64,000 nucleotides of DNA, taken from NCBI GenBank assembly GCA_964058845.1, contig CAXKVR010000060.1:682001-746000 (forward strand), written 5' to 3'. Below the pieces are notes generated by a model. That model ran no database searches. It was not told the origin of the DNA and saw only the letters and a program-made list of their open reading frames with translations. This document shows, in pieces, positions 9,179 to 19,892 of this stretch; position 1 is the stretch's first letter, and each line of letters opens with the position of its first letter. The stretch comes from Carex sylvatica. Its lineage: Eukaryota; Streptophyta; Magnoliopsida; Poales; Cyperaceae. The translations under genes and the position numbers were made by a program.

Positions 9179-12130
9179 TCAACGATACCGCGAATCGGAA
9201 TATCGGTCAGCTGGTCTGCCTCTGTTCTCTCTGGTGAAAACTCGATGCCAGTTATTCCACTGTACTTCTCCTTCCTGCGCCACACGAGCTGGTGTGATCT
9301 CGACCTCGGGCTCAGGCTCTCTGCTCATCGTGAGTGCTGTACCCCATGGATCCTCGGCGGCGTGTGTAGCTGGCAGAGGGGTATGAAACAAGGATAAGTC
9401 AGGATGAGTCCCGCTACCAGAGGCCTCCCAATCGTGAGCCCTCGCTGGATACGGCTGATGCGGTGCAGGAGAAGCGGCTGTATCCCACTGATCACCTGGA
9501 GCTAGCTCTGCAAGGCTGAACTCCATGCCCTGAGACTCATGCATAGACTGAATCTCCGGAGATCGAGCCTGGTGCTCAGGCTGTGTCGGAATGTAGGCAA
9601 GACCCTGCAAGGATACAAATAATTCAATAAATTTTAACTAACTAAATTTTAACTAACGTACTTTACTGAAGGAGAAAATTTTAACTAACTTGACATAAAA
9701 TAAAGAAGACCGAACCTGAGGAAGCTCCGGGGATCTAGTCTGGTGCTCAGGCTGTGTCGGCATGTAGGCAGGACCCTGCAAGGAAACAAATAATTCAATA
9801 AATTTTAACTAACTTACTTTACTGAATGAGAAAATGTTAACTAACTTGACATAAAATAAATAATACCGAACCTGGGGAAGACACGGACGTCCATACTGGT
9901 CAAAATAGGCGTGCCAACTAGACATGCCCAGAACCCAACGGTGGTAGTCCCACTCTGGCTGGTCTGCGGGCTCTGGTGGCATATCAGCAGTCATAACAGG
10001 TGGCGCGTCGGGCTCATCCCTATGTACTCTGCGCCAATCGATGTCCTCTCCGGCGTCTCTGAGCATCGTGACTAGCTTGGCCTCGTGGCCGTGGCCCTCA
10101 ATACAAGGCGCAAAGTAGTTCAACATTGTGTGTCCAAAAGCCCTGAAGCCACGCTTTCCAAGACAAACGATTGAATGTGCTCCACCTTTAACCGCTAGTA
10201 GCAACTAAAAAAATTAAAATAAGAAACATTAGAAAAAAAAGGTTAAAAAGATGGTCAAAATGAGTTGTTTTAGGTGCATTACTTACATCACGAGCCCCTT
10301 TTCTGCCAGTGGGAGTATAACCATCATCTTCGAAGATCTTGGAGCGGAGATAATTGCCGTAATCTCCCTCAAGATACACTGATGCCATGCCGACCCGCAG
10401 GTACCAAGCCTGGTATCTCAGTAGGGGAGACCCCTGCAGCTGCGTCTCATAATCCTCCGACATATGCCACAAGTTCTCCCTCATGGTCCCTGCTCTGTCG
10501 TAGTGCTCCAGGAAAGCCGTACTCCAATCTCTATCGGCGTGATTACCGTGGTACGTCCTGTAATTAATATGTTACATGCAAATTAGTGTTTACAACAACT
10601 AATATTAAATACAAAATTCAAGAAAAACATAACTTGTACGTACCCGTGTAGCCTCGTGATAATAGATCTCGGGATGTCTGGATCTGCGGGGATGAGTGGA
10701 GGAAGTCCAAACTGACGGAGCACCCGGTCTGGATAGTGATGCTCCACTATCCAGAAGCAAATCAGCGGACCCCTGTAGAGCCACATCTCCTCATCATCTG
10801 ATATAATCTGTGGCAGGCTCCCCTTACAGTATGACTCAGCATACGGAGTCCAGCTCACCTGCGTGTCACCCAGACTCTGCAACTGACCACGGACCAACCT
10901 GATGCCTGCTGGCTTTCCGTGAGGCGTGTCCACGTAGCTGTGATTCCCGTACCATTTCTTGCGAAATGCCGGGTGATATGCATCATCGGGCTCTCCCGAA
11001 TGTAGTGACTCATTCTGCACGGGTACCGCCACTGGTATGCGCGACCACGACCAATGCTGCAGTAGAAGTGTCGGCCCGTACATCTTCTTACTTTTAGGCT
11101 GCAATTTGAAGAATATTAGACGTCGGAACAAGTTAATTTTTAAAAATAAGACAACAATAACATACTGACCTTGCAAGCATGGCACAGGTTCGAGTAAAGA
11201 TGTGCCAGGACGGCTCCACCCCAGTTGTACTTTCTTGATGACCCAAGGTCTCTCAACAGCTCCAGATACATAATCGGAATGGCATCACTGCTCGAATCAG
11301 GAAACATGACAGAACCAAATAGGTCCATCACGAAAGCCCGTGTGTATCTGAAATGTCAAAATTAGGGACCAACCCATTTTTTGCAATGAAATAAAATACA
11401 AAATAAATATATATATATATATATAATGGTTTATAAAAGTACCTCTCAATGTCATGCTGCGTGGATCGCCAATGCAAACCTCGATCGGCAAACAGAGCTC
11501 GCAGCGCCGTCTTCTTCAGATGAAATCTCGATCTCCCACCATTATCACGTACATCTGGCTCTGCTCCCAACAGCTCTGCGAGGCTGGCATTAATCATGTT
11601 CTCGTCAGTGGGGTCAGATATGCCACCGATGGGCACGCCCTGGATAGGCAAACCCCAAAGGACACTCACGTCCTGGAGAGTCACTGTCATCTCTCCGAAC
11701 GGCAAATGGAATGTGTGTGTCTCGGGACGCCATCGCTCCACTAGCCCCTGAATGAGGGACGCATTAATGGCCTTGCTCTCCGTCTCCAATATATCGACCA
11801 AATGGTACAACCCCAGATTGTGTAGATACGGGTCCATCAGAGAGTAGTACTGCATGCCATAAACCCGACACTTGCTTTCTAGAGACTCCTGACTCTGCGT
11901 TGAAAAAAAAACAAACAACATAAAAATCTGAAAATATGAGAACTCTAAAAAAATTTAACGTAAAAAAAGAAAAAAATAAAGTAATCACGTACCTCTCGGG
12001 ATGCTAGTGAGACTCGATGCTCACTGTGAGGTATCCATAATAATGGACTGAAATGCTCCGTGCTATCCACGGGAATGGGCTCATCAATAGGGTCGGGTGG
12101 TGGTGGTCTCCTAGGACGTCCCCTAGCCAT
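9179..12130 (-). CDS. Plant mobile domain (PMD; aminotransferase-like, MAIN/MAIL-type) protein, 770 aa
   Basis: Eight coding exons on the minus strand: 12130-11993, 11894-11443, 11347-11170, 11098-10644, 10557-10287, 10204-9872, 9775-9716, 9604-9179. All junctions are GT-AG and the frame is open for 770 aa. The start ATGGCTAGGGGACG at 12130 follows an acceptor (ccaaacgtag). The N terminus is Arg/Pro-rich. PMD hallmarks include VSVLWGLPIQGVPIGG (exon 2), the YNWGGAVLAHLYSNLC segment (exon 3), LLLQHWSWSRIPVAVP and ISDDEEMWLYRGPLI (exon 4), and SWHAYFDQYG near the end of exon 6. Exons 7 and 8 begin with near-identical peptides (G-P/L-A-Y-M/I-PTQPEHQ). The low-complexity C-terminal tail ends NRGRPADRYSDSRYR. 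Host MAIN/MAIL1 proteins act in silencing and meristem maintenance and are thought to share ancestry with transposon PMDs. The role in the element is unknown. Confidence 0.9.
9605..9871 (-). repeat. Tandem duplication creating PMD exon 7
   Basis: The 60-nt exon 7 (9775-9716) duplicates the start of exon 8 (from 9604). The introns on either side (9872/9776 and 9715/9605) are also near-copies of each other (96 and 111 bp, sharing 'aataattcaataaatttt', 'ttaactaacttgacataaaa' and the donor cag|gttcgg). The duplication therefore covers intron plus exon and preserves frame. Confidence 0.85.
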
Positions 12131-12255
12131 CCTACGTTTGGAAAAAAAATTAGACATGCTACATTTGACTAAAATAAGCTCATTCCTGTTAAAATATAAT
12201 AAAATAAGCTAATTCATATCAAAAAATACAAAACTACCCTAGTAAGAAAAAAAAA

Positions 12256-13605
12256 AGTTAAAATAATGCGTTAGAATAAAAAAAAAATTGTTATTCGCCT
12301 AAAATATGCTAAAACAAGCGGAAATACACTAAAACAATATATTTGCGGTAAAAATAGGCTAAATTACGTTAATATGAAAAAAAAAGGTTATTCGGACAAA
12401 ATATACTAAAATATGATAAAATACAATAATTACGGTCAAATATGCTAAAATACGCTAATTATGGCAAAAATTTACTAAATATGCTAATTTCGGTAAAAAA
12501 CAGTTAAAATAATGCGTTACAATAAAAAAAAATTGTTATTCGCCTAAAATATGGTAAAACAAGCGGAAATACACTAAAACAATATATTTGCGGTAAAAAT
12601 AGGCTAAATTACGTTAATATGAAAAAAAAAAGGTTATTCGGACAAAATATACTAAAATATGATAAAATACAATAATTACGGTCAAATATGCTAAAATACG
12701 CTAATTATGGCAAAAATTTACTAAATATGCTAATTTCGGTAAAAAACAGTTAAAATTATGCGTTAGAATAAAAAAAAAATGTTATTCGCCTAAAATATGG
12801 TAAAACAAGCGGAAATACACTAAAACAATATATTTGCGGTAAAAATAGGCTAAATTACGTTACTATGAAAAAAAAAAGGTTATTCGGATAAAATATACTA
12901 AAATATGATAAAATACAATAATTACGGTCAAATATGCTAAAATATGCTAATTATGGCAAAAATTTACTAAATATGCTAATTTCGGTAAAAATATGTTAAA
13001 ATAATGCGTTAGAATAAAAAAAAAATGTTATTCGCCTAAAATATGGTAAAACAAGCGGAAATACACTAAAACAATATATTTGCGGTAAAAATAGGCTAAA
13101 TTACGTTACTATGAAAAAAAAAAGGTTATTCGGATAAAATATACTAAAATATGATAAAATACAATAATTACGGTCAAATATGCTAAAATACGCTAATTAT
13201 GGCAAAAATTTACTAAATATGCTAATTTCGGTAAAAATATGTTAAAATAATGCGTTAGAATAAAAAAAAAATGTTATTCGCCTAAAATATGGTAAAACAA
13301 GCGGAAATACACTAAAACAATATATTTGCGGTAAAAATAGGCTAAATTACGTTACTATGAAAAAAAAAAAGGTTATTCGGATAAAATATACTAAAATATG
13401 ATAAAATACAATAATTACAGTCAAATATGCTAAAATACGCTAATTATGGCAAAAATTTACTAAATATGCTAATTTCGGTAAAAATATGTTAAAATAATGC
13501 GTTACAATAAAAAAAAAATGTTATTCGCCTAAAATATGGTAAAACAAGCGGAAATACACTAAAACAATATATTTGCGGTAAAAATAGGCTAAATTACGTT
13601 AATTA
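12256..13605. repeat. About 246-bp tandem array, five to six units
   Basis: The marker ttattcgcctaaaatatg recurs at 12291, 12536, 12782, 13028, 13274 and 13521, giving spacings of 245, 246, 246, 246 and 247 bp. Differences are mainly in A-tract length. Each unit also contains sub-repeats of 'ctaaaatacgctaattatgg' type. The flanks (12160-12256 and 13605-13690) hold degenerate versions of the same short motif. Confidence 0.95.
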
Positions 13606-13703
13606 CGACAAAAAATATACTACATTTCTCAAAATATGCTAATTACGGTCAAATTATGCTAAAATACGCTAATTACGGCAAAATTTCAGAATAAATAATT
13701 CAA

Positions 13704-13935
13704 AATAAAATTAAAACTAACTATGGTACCATAATTATCACTAATTTCAAATATTTTTGGTACCTAATTGACGCTAATTACCACTAAATTTGTACCGTAA
13801 TAAAATAATCATAATTATAAATAAAATTAAAACTAACTTTGGTACCATAATTATCACTAATTTTAAATATTTTTGGTACCTACATTAATGCTAATTACCA
13901 CTAAATTGGTACCGTAATTAAATAATCACAATTAT
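13704..13935. repeat. 116-bp tandem duplication inside the MULE
   Basis: Two copies starting at 13704 and 13820 share 'aataaaattaaaactaact', 'ggtaccataattatcactaa' and 'atatttttggtacct'. Non-coding. Confidence 0.8.
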
Positions 13936-14143
13936 AACTAATTAGCACTAACTAACTTAATTTGACTAATCTATAATTTTTTTACACTACAAATGAAATT
14001 TCAAATATATATAGGGACTTACTTGCAAATTGGAAGAAGAGAGAAGAAGAGAGGAGAAAAAAGAGGAGAAATTCGGGTGGGGAGGAGAGAGAGTGAGATT
14101 TTTAGAAAATGAATTGTGAGGAGAGAGAAAGTTCTGTGGAGGG

Positions 14144-14154
14144 TTATTTATAGG
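14144..14154 (-). promoter_or_regulatory. Putative TATA box for the PMD gene
   Basis: CCTATAAATAA on the minus strand directly abuts the inner edge of the right terminal repeat (14155). It is followed by a CT-rich leader (14130-14040) and a donor at 14032. The arrangement mirrors that of the transposase at the other end. Confidence 0.6.
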
Positions 14155-14340
14155 CCCGGACCGCCCCATTTTTAGGCGGTCAGGAATTAAAATTCCGGAC
14201 CGCCCCATTTTTAGGCGGTTAGGAATTTTAATTCCGGACCGCCCCATTTTTAGGCGGTCAGGGCATTTTTAAAAATTTGGCTGGAACCCTGTTATTTTTA
14301 ACAATTTGTTTTTTTTTTTGGGTATTTTTAAAAATGTCGG
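14155..14340 (-). repeat. Right terminal inverted repeat of the MULE (186 bp)
   Basis: Reverse complement of 3796-3942 with one additional 39-bp GC-rich unit, so three gaccgccc-atttttaggcggt palindromic units against two at the left. Followed directly by GCAATGTTC at 14341-14349. Confidence 0.9.
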
Positions 14341-14349
14341 GCAATGTTC
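14341..14349. repeat. Target site duplication, right (GCAATGTTC)
   Basis: Identical to 3787-3795. Confidence 0.95.
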
Positions 14350-15660
14350 ACAACAAACGAATGATACTTTTATAAATTATGATAATAATTGACAAAACAA
14401 CTCTACCTGAAAAATTGAAGAAGGCCAGGCCCAATTGCTTTCTTCCTAAATTAATTTGTAATTGAATTTGCAATGTTGAAGACTGATCCATTAAATTGGT
14501 CTTGTTTGGGTAGTAGAGAGGAGGCCCATCCATATTAATTCAAATCAAAGTAATTATGACATTATTACATATTTAATATGAGATGATGATTAAAATATTC
14601 TAATTGTTTCATAATGAATGAGTCTGTATAATTAGTCATAGATGTGGTTGGTACTTGGTACTTATAAGCTTCATGCATTTTAAAAACCAAATAAGAAAGG
14701 ACGGGTAAAGATATTGACAAAGTTGCTTTGACTTCATGCAACACATTAGTTATATATTCTTTCATTTGTCTTTATTGGTTATAAGCTGCATGAAGTAAAA
14801 CTAGCTCTGTCCATATTTTTATTTGAAAAAGAATAAGCAGTAAGAATAGAATGACTATTTTGAATGTGATTGTCTGAGAATCTTTGCCATCCAACATCTA
14901 AGCAATGCCGGCACTTCCCGGTATGGATGCCACCTCTAAATTGGAGCGTCAGGTGCCAGGAGGCACCGAGCTTTAGAAAACGCAACTTAAATGAAACATT
15001 TCATAAAGTATTTCTCAGTCATATCTTGTCAGCACCAGTTCCCTTTGGTTATTCCATGTGTACTGCTGTATTTCATTTCTTCCCTTGTCAGATCATTTTA
15101 ATTGAATTAAAATTTCCAAAATATGTGATGATTAGGAAAATTTGAGAGCCAATTTTTTGCCTATTATTGATACTCATTAGCTAGAATAACTCGGTCTGGT
15201 AAATGATATCGACGAAAGTAGCTTAATTAACCACAAATGAACCTTAATATTTGGGATGACTTTACCTGATTTGCCCTTGATATATACACTTAATTTAGTG
15301 CAAAATTACTAACCCATGTGAATTGTTCCATTAAAGCTGTTCTTAGCATTTATACAAAAAGTTAAATTGATTGACAACTAACAATGCATCATTTAAGCAG
15401 TAATTAAGCCTAATTAATTTCTCAACATAGATTTAATGCAACAATTCAACGTGAATAAATCTAAAGAAAACCGTACACCTCTTTTCAATTATTACACCCC
15501 AATATTTCCATAATAATTAATTTATTCCAATATACTAAAGTTAACACACATTTCCACAATTACACTTAAGTTTGACCAATTTATCTAACTAATTTTGATG
15601 TCTACAACTGACCTGAATAAATTACCAGTAGACAATGCAGGAATAAATGCAGGACAAAGC
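14350..15660 (+). repeat. Host segmental repeat, copy B, right part
   Basis: Continues copy B beyond the MULE. It matches copy C from 20250 to about 21660 with gaps: 'aggcccaattgctttc', 'gagatgatgattaaaatatt', 'catatcttgtcag', 'agttaacacacatttccaca', 'ctacaactgacct'. With the MULE and one target copy removed, B spans about 1.75 kb, close to the 1.77 kb of C. No intact gene is seen; short ORFs here are not conserved between copies. Confidence 0.75.
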
Positions 15661-17112
15661 TACAAAGGAAAAGTATGACGACTCAAATAACTGATCAGAC
15701 TGAAGATAGTAATTAGCTTATTCAAGGTATTCATATTTAATTTTCTTTATTTATTTTGACTGATGTATACTTCGGTGATTTTGACTGAATTTCAAATTTT
15801 ATTTTGAAATAAGCCCACAAGTCTAATGAAAAGAGCAAAAACACAATGTTTAAAATTGGTTAGGGTTTCCATATATACTTTCATGCTGATCTGAAAATTC
15901 TATGTGGAATTATTCATTGATAATTTGTCTTTGAATTTGTTATCATAGTAACAAAAGCAGCTACAAAGTAACAAACATATATATGGGATATGTTAAAACT
16001 TCAATTGAAAAGGAATGAAACCAAACTTTAGTTATGGCCAATCTGACATCGGTGAAAAAGTACCCAAGGTCACTATTTTTTGTGCTAGCAATTTTCGGGA
16101 TGACCGAAATAAGTGTCAATGACACTGTGTCATCGACATTCGACGACGTGCAGGTCCAGAAGACTAGAACTTGATACAAGATCATGGACGCAAGAAAGGA
16201 GGAGCCAGGGGTGCAATAACTGGATGCTACAATTGACTCAGGTTAGGTGTATTAATTCTATGGATATTTATGTTGGGGTGCCAATAACCAAAAAAAAAAA
16301 AAAATTAAAAAGTTGAAAGCTTCACACCTTTTGAACTTCTTTCGTTTTGTTCCTAAATTATTTTTAGTTATATTTCTGATTTTCTAACGTTATTCTGTTC
16401 ATATTTTCATTAAAAAAAATATTGCTCTCCCACACTTGCATATGCATCTAGATCAATATATAGACAACAGTTCCAATTCAAAATGTTACAATTTTTTCAG
16501 TTTTATACAGATGTCTTGCCAAAATATCTAATCTATCACTAGTATGATTTCAAATTTGTATAAACAACTTTTCCTTCCATCTTTATTTACCAAATAATTT
16601 TAACCCATATCCTCACTTCTTCATTAATTATATTAACTATTGGCAATATCAGCTCCACATACATGCAAATTTCTATTGAAAAGTCTCAATACTCAGTTAT
16701 CAGCTTTAGCACAATTTATGTAATAAGCTTTGCTATCTTATTTCGACTGAAAATAAATATCATTTGCATTCTCTCATATAGGGATATCACATATATGAAG
16801 ATAAAAGCGTGTATAGAATGACAAACTCTTTGCTATATGAAGATAAAGCGTGTATAGAATGACATGTAGAACGTATTCCCGCTAAAAAGTTCGGTTGCTG
16901 AATATTTATAACGCTTTTATTATATACTGATGATTTATATATGAAACAATATAAATGGAGTACCTTCACAGTATTATGAATTGTTTTTATTATTATTTTG
17001 AATTATATTTTTTATATTTCATATAATAAATACCTCATAATATTTACCACAGTCAACAATACGGAAGTAACGTGAGTTATTCCTCTAATTTATTCTAAAA
17101 AAAAAACAATTC
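15661..17112. other. AT-rich DNA without supported gene
   Basis: No gene was recognised. A short direct duplication occurs at about 16793-16864: 'tatatgaagataaa' plus 'gcgtgtatagaatgaca' twice, about 43 bp apart. A segment at 16100-16240 is richer in GC but has no recognisable product. Confidence 0.5.
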
Positions 17113-17607
17113 ATGACCGATAGGCCTGCTAAATGAGCCGGGCCGGTTCGTGGGCTTTGAGCTGGACTCTTGAATGAGTCAAATTGAGCTGAGCTCAATT
17201 CGAATTGAGCCCCAACTCAAAATAAATCTCCGTTTTCTTAGCGAGTCGATCCGATCCCGATTCGAGCCGAGCTACCCATTGGATCGAACCATTCCTTCCT
17301 TCGTTTCTCCTTTGCTTCTCCCTGTTGAAGCTCCGTGGCTCCGTCACTCTCTCGCTCTCCAGCCTCCATCTGCTCTCTCGCTCTAGTTTTCATCTCTCAG
17401 GTGCGCTGTCTCCTCTCCCCTCTCTCTCTCCCTCTCTCTTTCTCTCTCTCAGCTTATTTGTAAAATAAGGTTTTGTGCAAATTCAAACTTTATTCGTAAA
17501 ATTGCAAAGTAATAAAATCATAAACTGGTACTGATTTTATTTTGTGAATTTTGTTAAATTACGATTAGGTTTAAGGTTTTTAAGTGATTAATGGGTTTTG
17601 GAATATT

Positions 17608-17815
17608 TGTGATACTGGCACCAGTCTGGCACGTACGTACCAGCACCAGCTCGTATCAGTTCGGTACCAGTTTTTTGTGAAATTCAAGCAAATTAAGTGC
17701 AAATTCAAGCAAATTAATGGGTTTTGGGATATTTGTGATACTGGCACCAGTCTGGCATTCAGTCACCAGTCTGGCATTCAGTCAATCATTTTCAGATACT
17801 GGCACCAGTCTGGCA
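17608..17815. repeat. Short repeats of a 'ctggcaccagtctggca' motif
   Basis: The motif recurs at about 17610, 17738, 17765 (partial) and 17797 within the hAT element, together with a doubled 'aaattcaagcaaatta' segment. The motif is itself partly palindromic (ctggcaccag). Short ORFs over this region are artefacts of the repeat. Confidence 0.6.
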
Positions 17816-18022
17816 TTCATGCAACCATTTTGAAATATTTAAAACTGTTAAAGCTTAATACTTTATCTGGGTAGGAAGAGATGAGTAATTCTTGCAGAGA
17901 TATTCTTAGCTCATTGATGCATCCTCTACTATTTTTTTGTTTCTGGACAGAGATAGAGATGTTGTAGCTTGAAAGCTAGCTATCAAGACAAGCATATGTT
18001 TAAAAGGGAAGAGAAAAAAATA

Positions 18023-18094
18023 GCTGCTTGAGATTGAAGATGAAACTAGAGAGGAGTTGATCTCAATTCTCAACCTTGTGACCAAAGCCGGTGA
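18023..18094 (+). pseudogene. Exon-like fragment captured in hAT element
   Basis: Between an acceptor-like aaaatag and a donor-like ccgg|tgagct, one frame reads LLEIEDETREELISILNLVT followed by KAG, which has coding-like composition. The family was not identified. A second exon-like stretch is listed at 18985-19073. Confidence 0.3.
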
Positions 18095-18984
18095 GCTACT
18101 CATCTGCCCGATTTACTGTTTTGGTACCCATGCTGTTTTTATAAGGATATTTCTTAAAAAAATATTAACCTTGTTTTACTGTTATATTAATGGAGCTAGG
18201 AGCCTAAAAATAATTTTTTATTACCTTCTGTAAATGTCATTGAACAAAACAAAAATTGCATGTTTTTGGTTCATATTAATTACAGTTGATGTGGATTTTT
18301 GGTAACAATTATGTTGGTTCTACTACCTGTTTGTACTGGTACAAGCTGACATTCCTACAAAAATTAGAGCATTGAGATCCAAACAGTACTGTTTAATTAC
18401 TATAATCATTCCAATTAAAAAAACTGACATTGAAAATTCCTATTTAGCAGATTTGGTGGTGCAGATCTAACAGAGGCCAATCTAAAAACTGAACAATAAT
18501 CTTGTATGGCTTTAACCCGTCTTAGATGGTTATCATTTTCTCTTTTTCTTTTCTTTTTTCTGTTTTATTTGGGTGAAATTGTTAGTAAACAAATTAATTA
18601 ATGTTAGTGAAAGGTTGGCATTTTGGTGTTACTAGAGTTGTATAGAATGATTTAATAATGCTTATTCCTTAGTTGTAATCTATTGAAGGAAAAAAATCTC
18701 ATTTTGCAGCAGATGTGCTGAGAAGAGAGAGGATGTATTTAGCAATATCCATCGAAGCATGAGGTTTTGCTACACTTAGCGCCTTCTCCATCTGTAATTC
18801 TTAGATTCTGATACCTCTTGAGGAGGTGAAGTTGTTTGAATCTCCTGTCTCCATCTGCTCACTCTCTCTCTCTCAAAGGTATATATTTTCATCCTTTGTT
18901 TGTTTGTCTAGTTGTCTAATTCATATTAGTCTTTTTGTATGAACTATGAAGGGAACAACAGTGTTATATAGTCGATTTGGTGCA

Positions 18985-19073
18985 GGAGATAACAGAATCT
19001 TTAGCCAAATTTATTACCCAGAAAACTGAGGAGGAAAATAGAGAAGAAAATGGCAAGGCCAAAGAGGTCGTAA
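18985..19073 (+). pseudogene. Second exon-like fragment in hAT element
   Basis: After an acceptor-like tttggtgcag, one frame reads EITESLAKFITQKTEEENRE then ENGKAKE, charged and coding-like. The next bases (gtcgta) could be a donor. Source gene not recognised. Together with the fragment at 18023 this suggests transduplicated host exons. Confidence 0.3.
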
Positions 19074-19892
19074 ATCGGCCTAATTTTTTCCAAAAGGAGA
19101 TATCATTTTTGCTCAGGCTTATTCTTGAATTTGTACAATAGTTATCGTTGCATCAGTAACAATTCCATGAAACATTATTTCAAGTGCTCTTTCTTTTATC
19201 GAGTCTTGCTATGAATAGGGGCTTTTTTTTCTTTTTTTCTTTTTTTTTTCTTGTAATTTTCTCTACTTTTATTGATGTCTCGTAGTATTTAGGGTCTAAT
19301 GGAATATGTAGAGAGATATGGAGATGACTATTTGTATGGGTGCTAAAATAATTTATTTGTCATGCTTTGTTTTCTGACCCAATGTCCATAAATAATATAT
19401 TGCCTCATTTTTTAATTATTTCATTCCAGATGTCAATTCAGCCAGTAAATAATTATTCTGGGTAAACTAGTTATGTAACTAAACAACATAATTTAGTAAG
19501 TTGGGCCAAGGCTGATTCCAATAAGAATTTAATTTAATAATTTATTAAGTTTGTATATCTGATGGATATTGAAGTGTGTAGTATTAAATTTGTACTATTA
19601 ATTCGTTATTGGTTTATTGGGTTTGGACCGTGTTCGGGCCGAGCCTAAAGAGTCTAATGGACCGAATCGAGTCGGGCTTTACTCTGCAAAGTTGAGTCGA
19701 GCTGGGTCGGATTTTAATAAAAGATTGAATGGGCCGGATCGAGTTTTGAGCTAGCAGGCCCTATTGACCGAGCTACTCATTTTATATATAAGTTTTGAGG
19801 TGAAAATAAATATAATTATTATTTTCTTTTCTTTCTTATGGTTTTGTTTTAAAAATGGATCCCAAAAATATTGTCAAAGGGATATTTGATTG

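Larger units (their letters stand above)
12132..14032 (-). other. Predicted 1.9-kb 5'-UTR intron of the PMD gene
   Basis: Read on the minus strand, donor ttgcaa|gtaagt is at 14032 and acceptor tttccaaacgtag at 12132, one base before the ATG. The intron would contain the whole 246-bp array and the 116-bp duplication. Inferred from consensus sites only; no transcript is available. Confidence 0.5.
3796..14340. mobile_element. Mutator-like element (MULE) with transposase and PMD gene, 10.5 kb
   Basis: A complete class II transposon of 10,545 bp. Both ends begin with ccgacatttttaaaaatacc in inverted orientation and are flanked by a perfect 9-bp duplication GCAATGTTC. Inside are a MuDR-type transposase gene (+, 4446-7735), an 84-aa Lys-rich ORF (+, 7919-8173), a 176-bp tandem array (8221-8950), a plant-mobile-domain gene (-, 9179-12130) and a 246-bp tandem array (12256-13605). 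Both main genes read through without stops or frameshifts once splice sites are applied. The near-identical ends and perfect duplication argue for a recent insertion. MULEs carrying PMD genes are known in plants; whether this one is active is inference. Confidence 0.95.
17121..19763. mobile_element. hAT-type element, 2.6 kb, with exon-like inserts
   Basis: Ends are taggcctgctaaatgagccg (left) and, in reverse complement, tagggcctgctagctcaaaa (right). The flanks are ATGACCGA (17113-17120) and TTGACCGA (19764-19771), an 8-bp duplication with one mismatch, which suits hAT. No hAT transposase is visible. The interior contains a CT-rich leader with a possible donor near 17400, repeated 'gatactggcaccagtctggc' motifs (17608-17815), and exon-like pieces described separately. 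It is probably a non-autonomous element that picked up gene fragments. Confidence 0.75.

Noticed and set aside
11140..11491. Independent short genes with YIYIYI stretches
   Set aside because: They are PMD exons 2 and 3 extended into introns containing a (TA)n run.
14870..14968. CLE-like peptide ending RQVPGGTEL
   Set aside because: The motif is truncated by a stop, lacks the PLHN ending and a signal peptide, and is not conserved in repeat copy C.
17174..17386. 70-aa ORF in the hAT left end
   Set aside because: It spans subterminal repeats and a CT-rich leader, with no domain.
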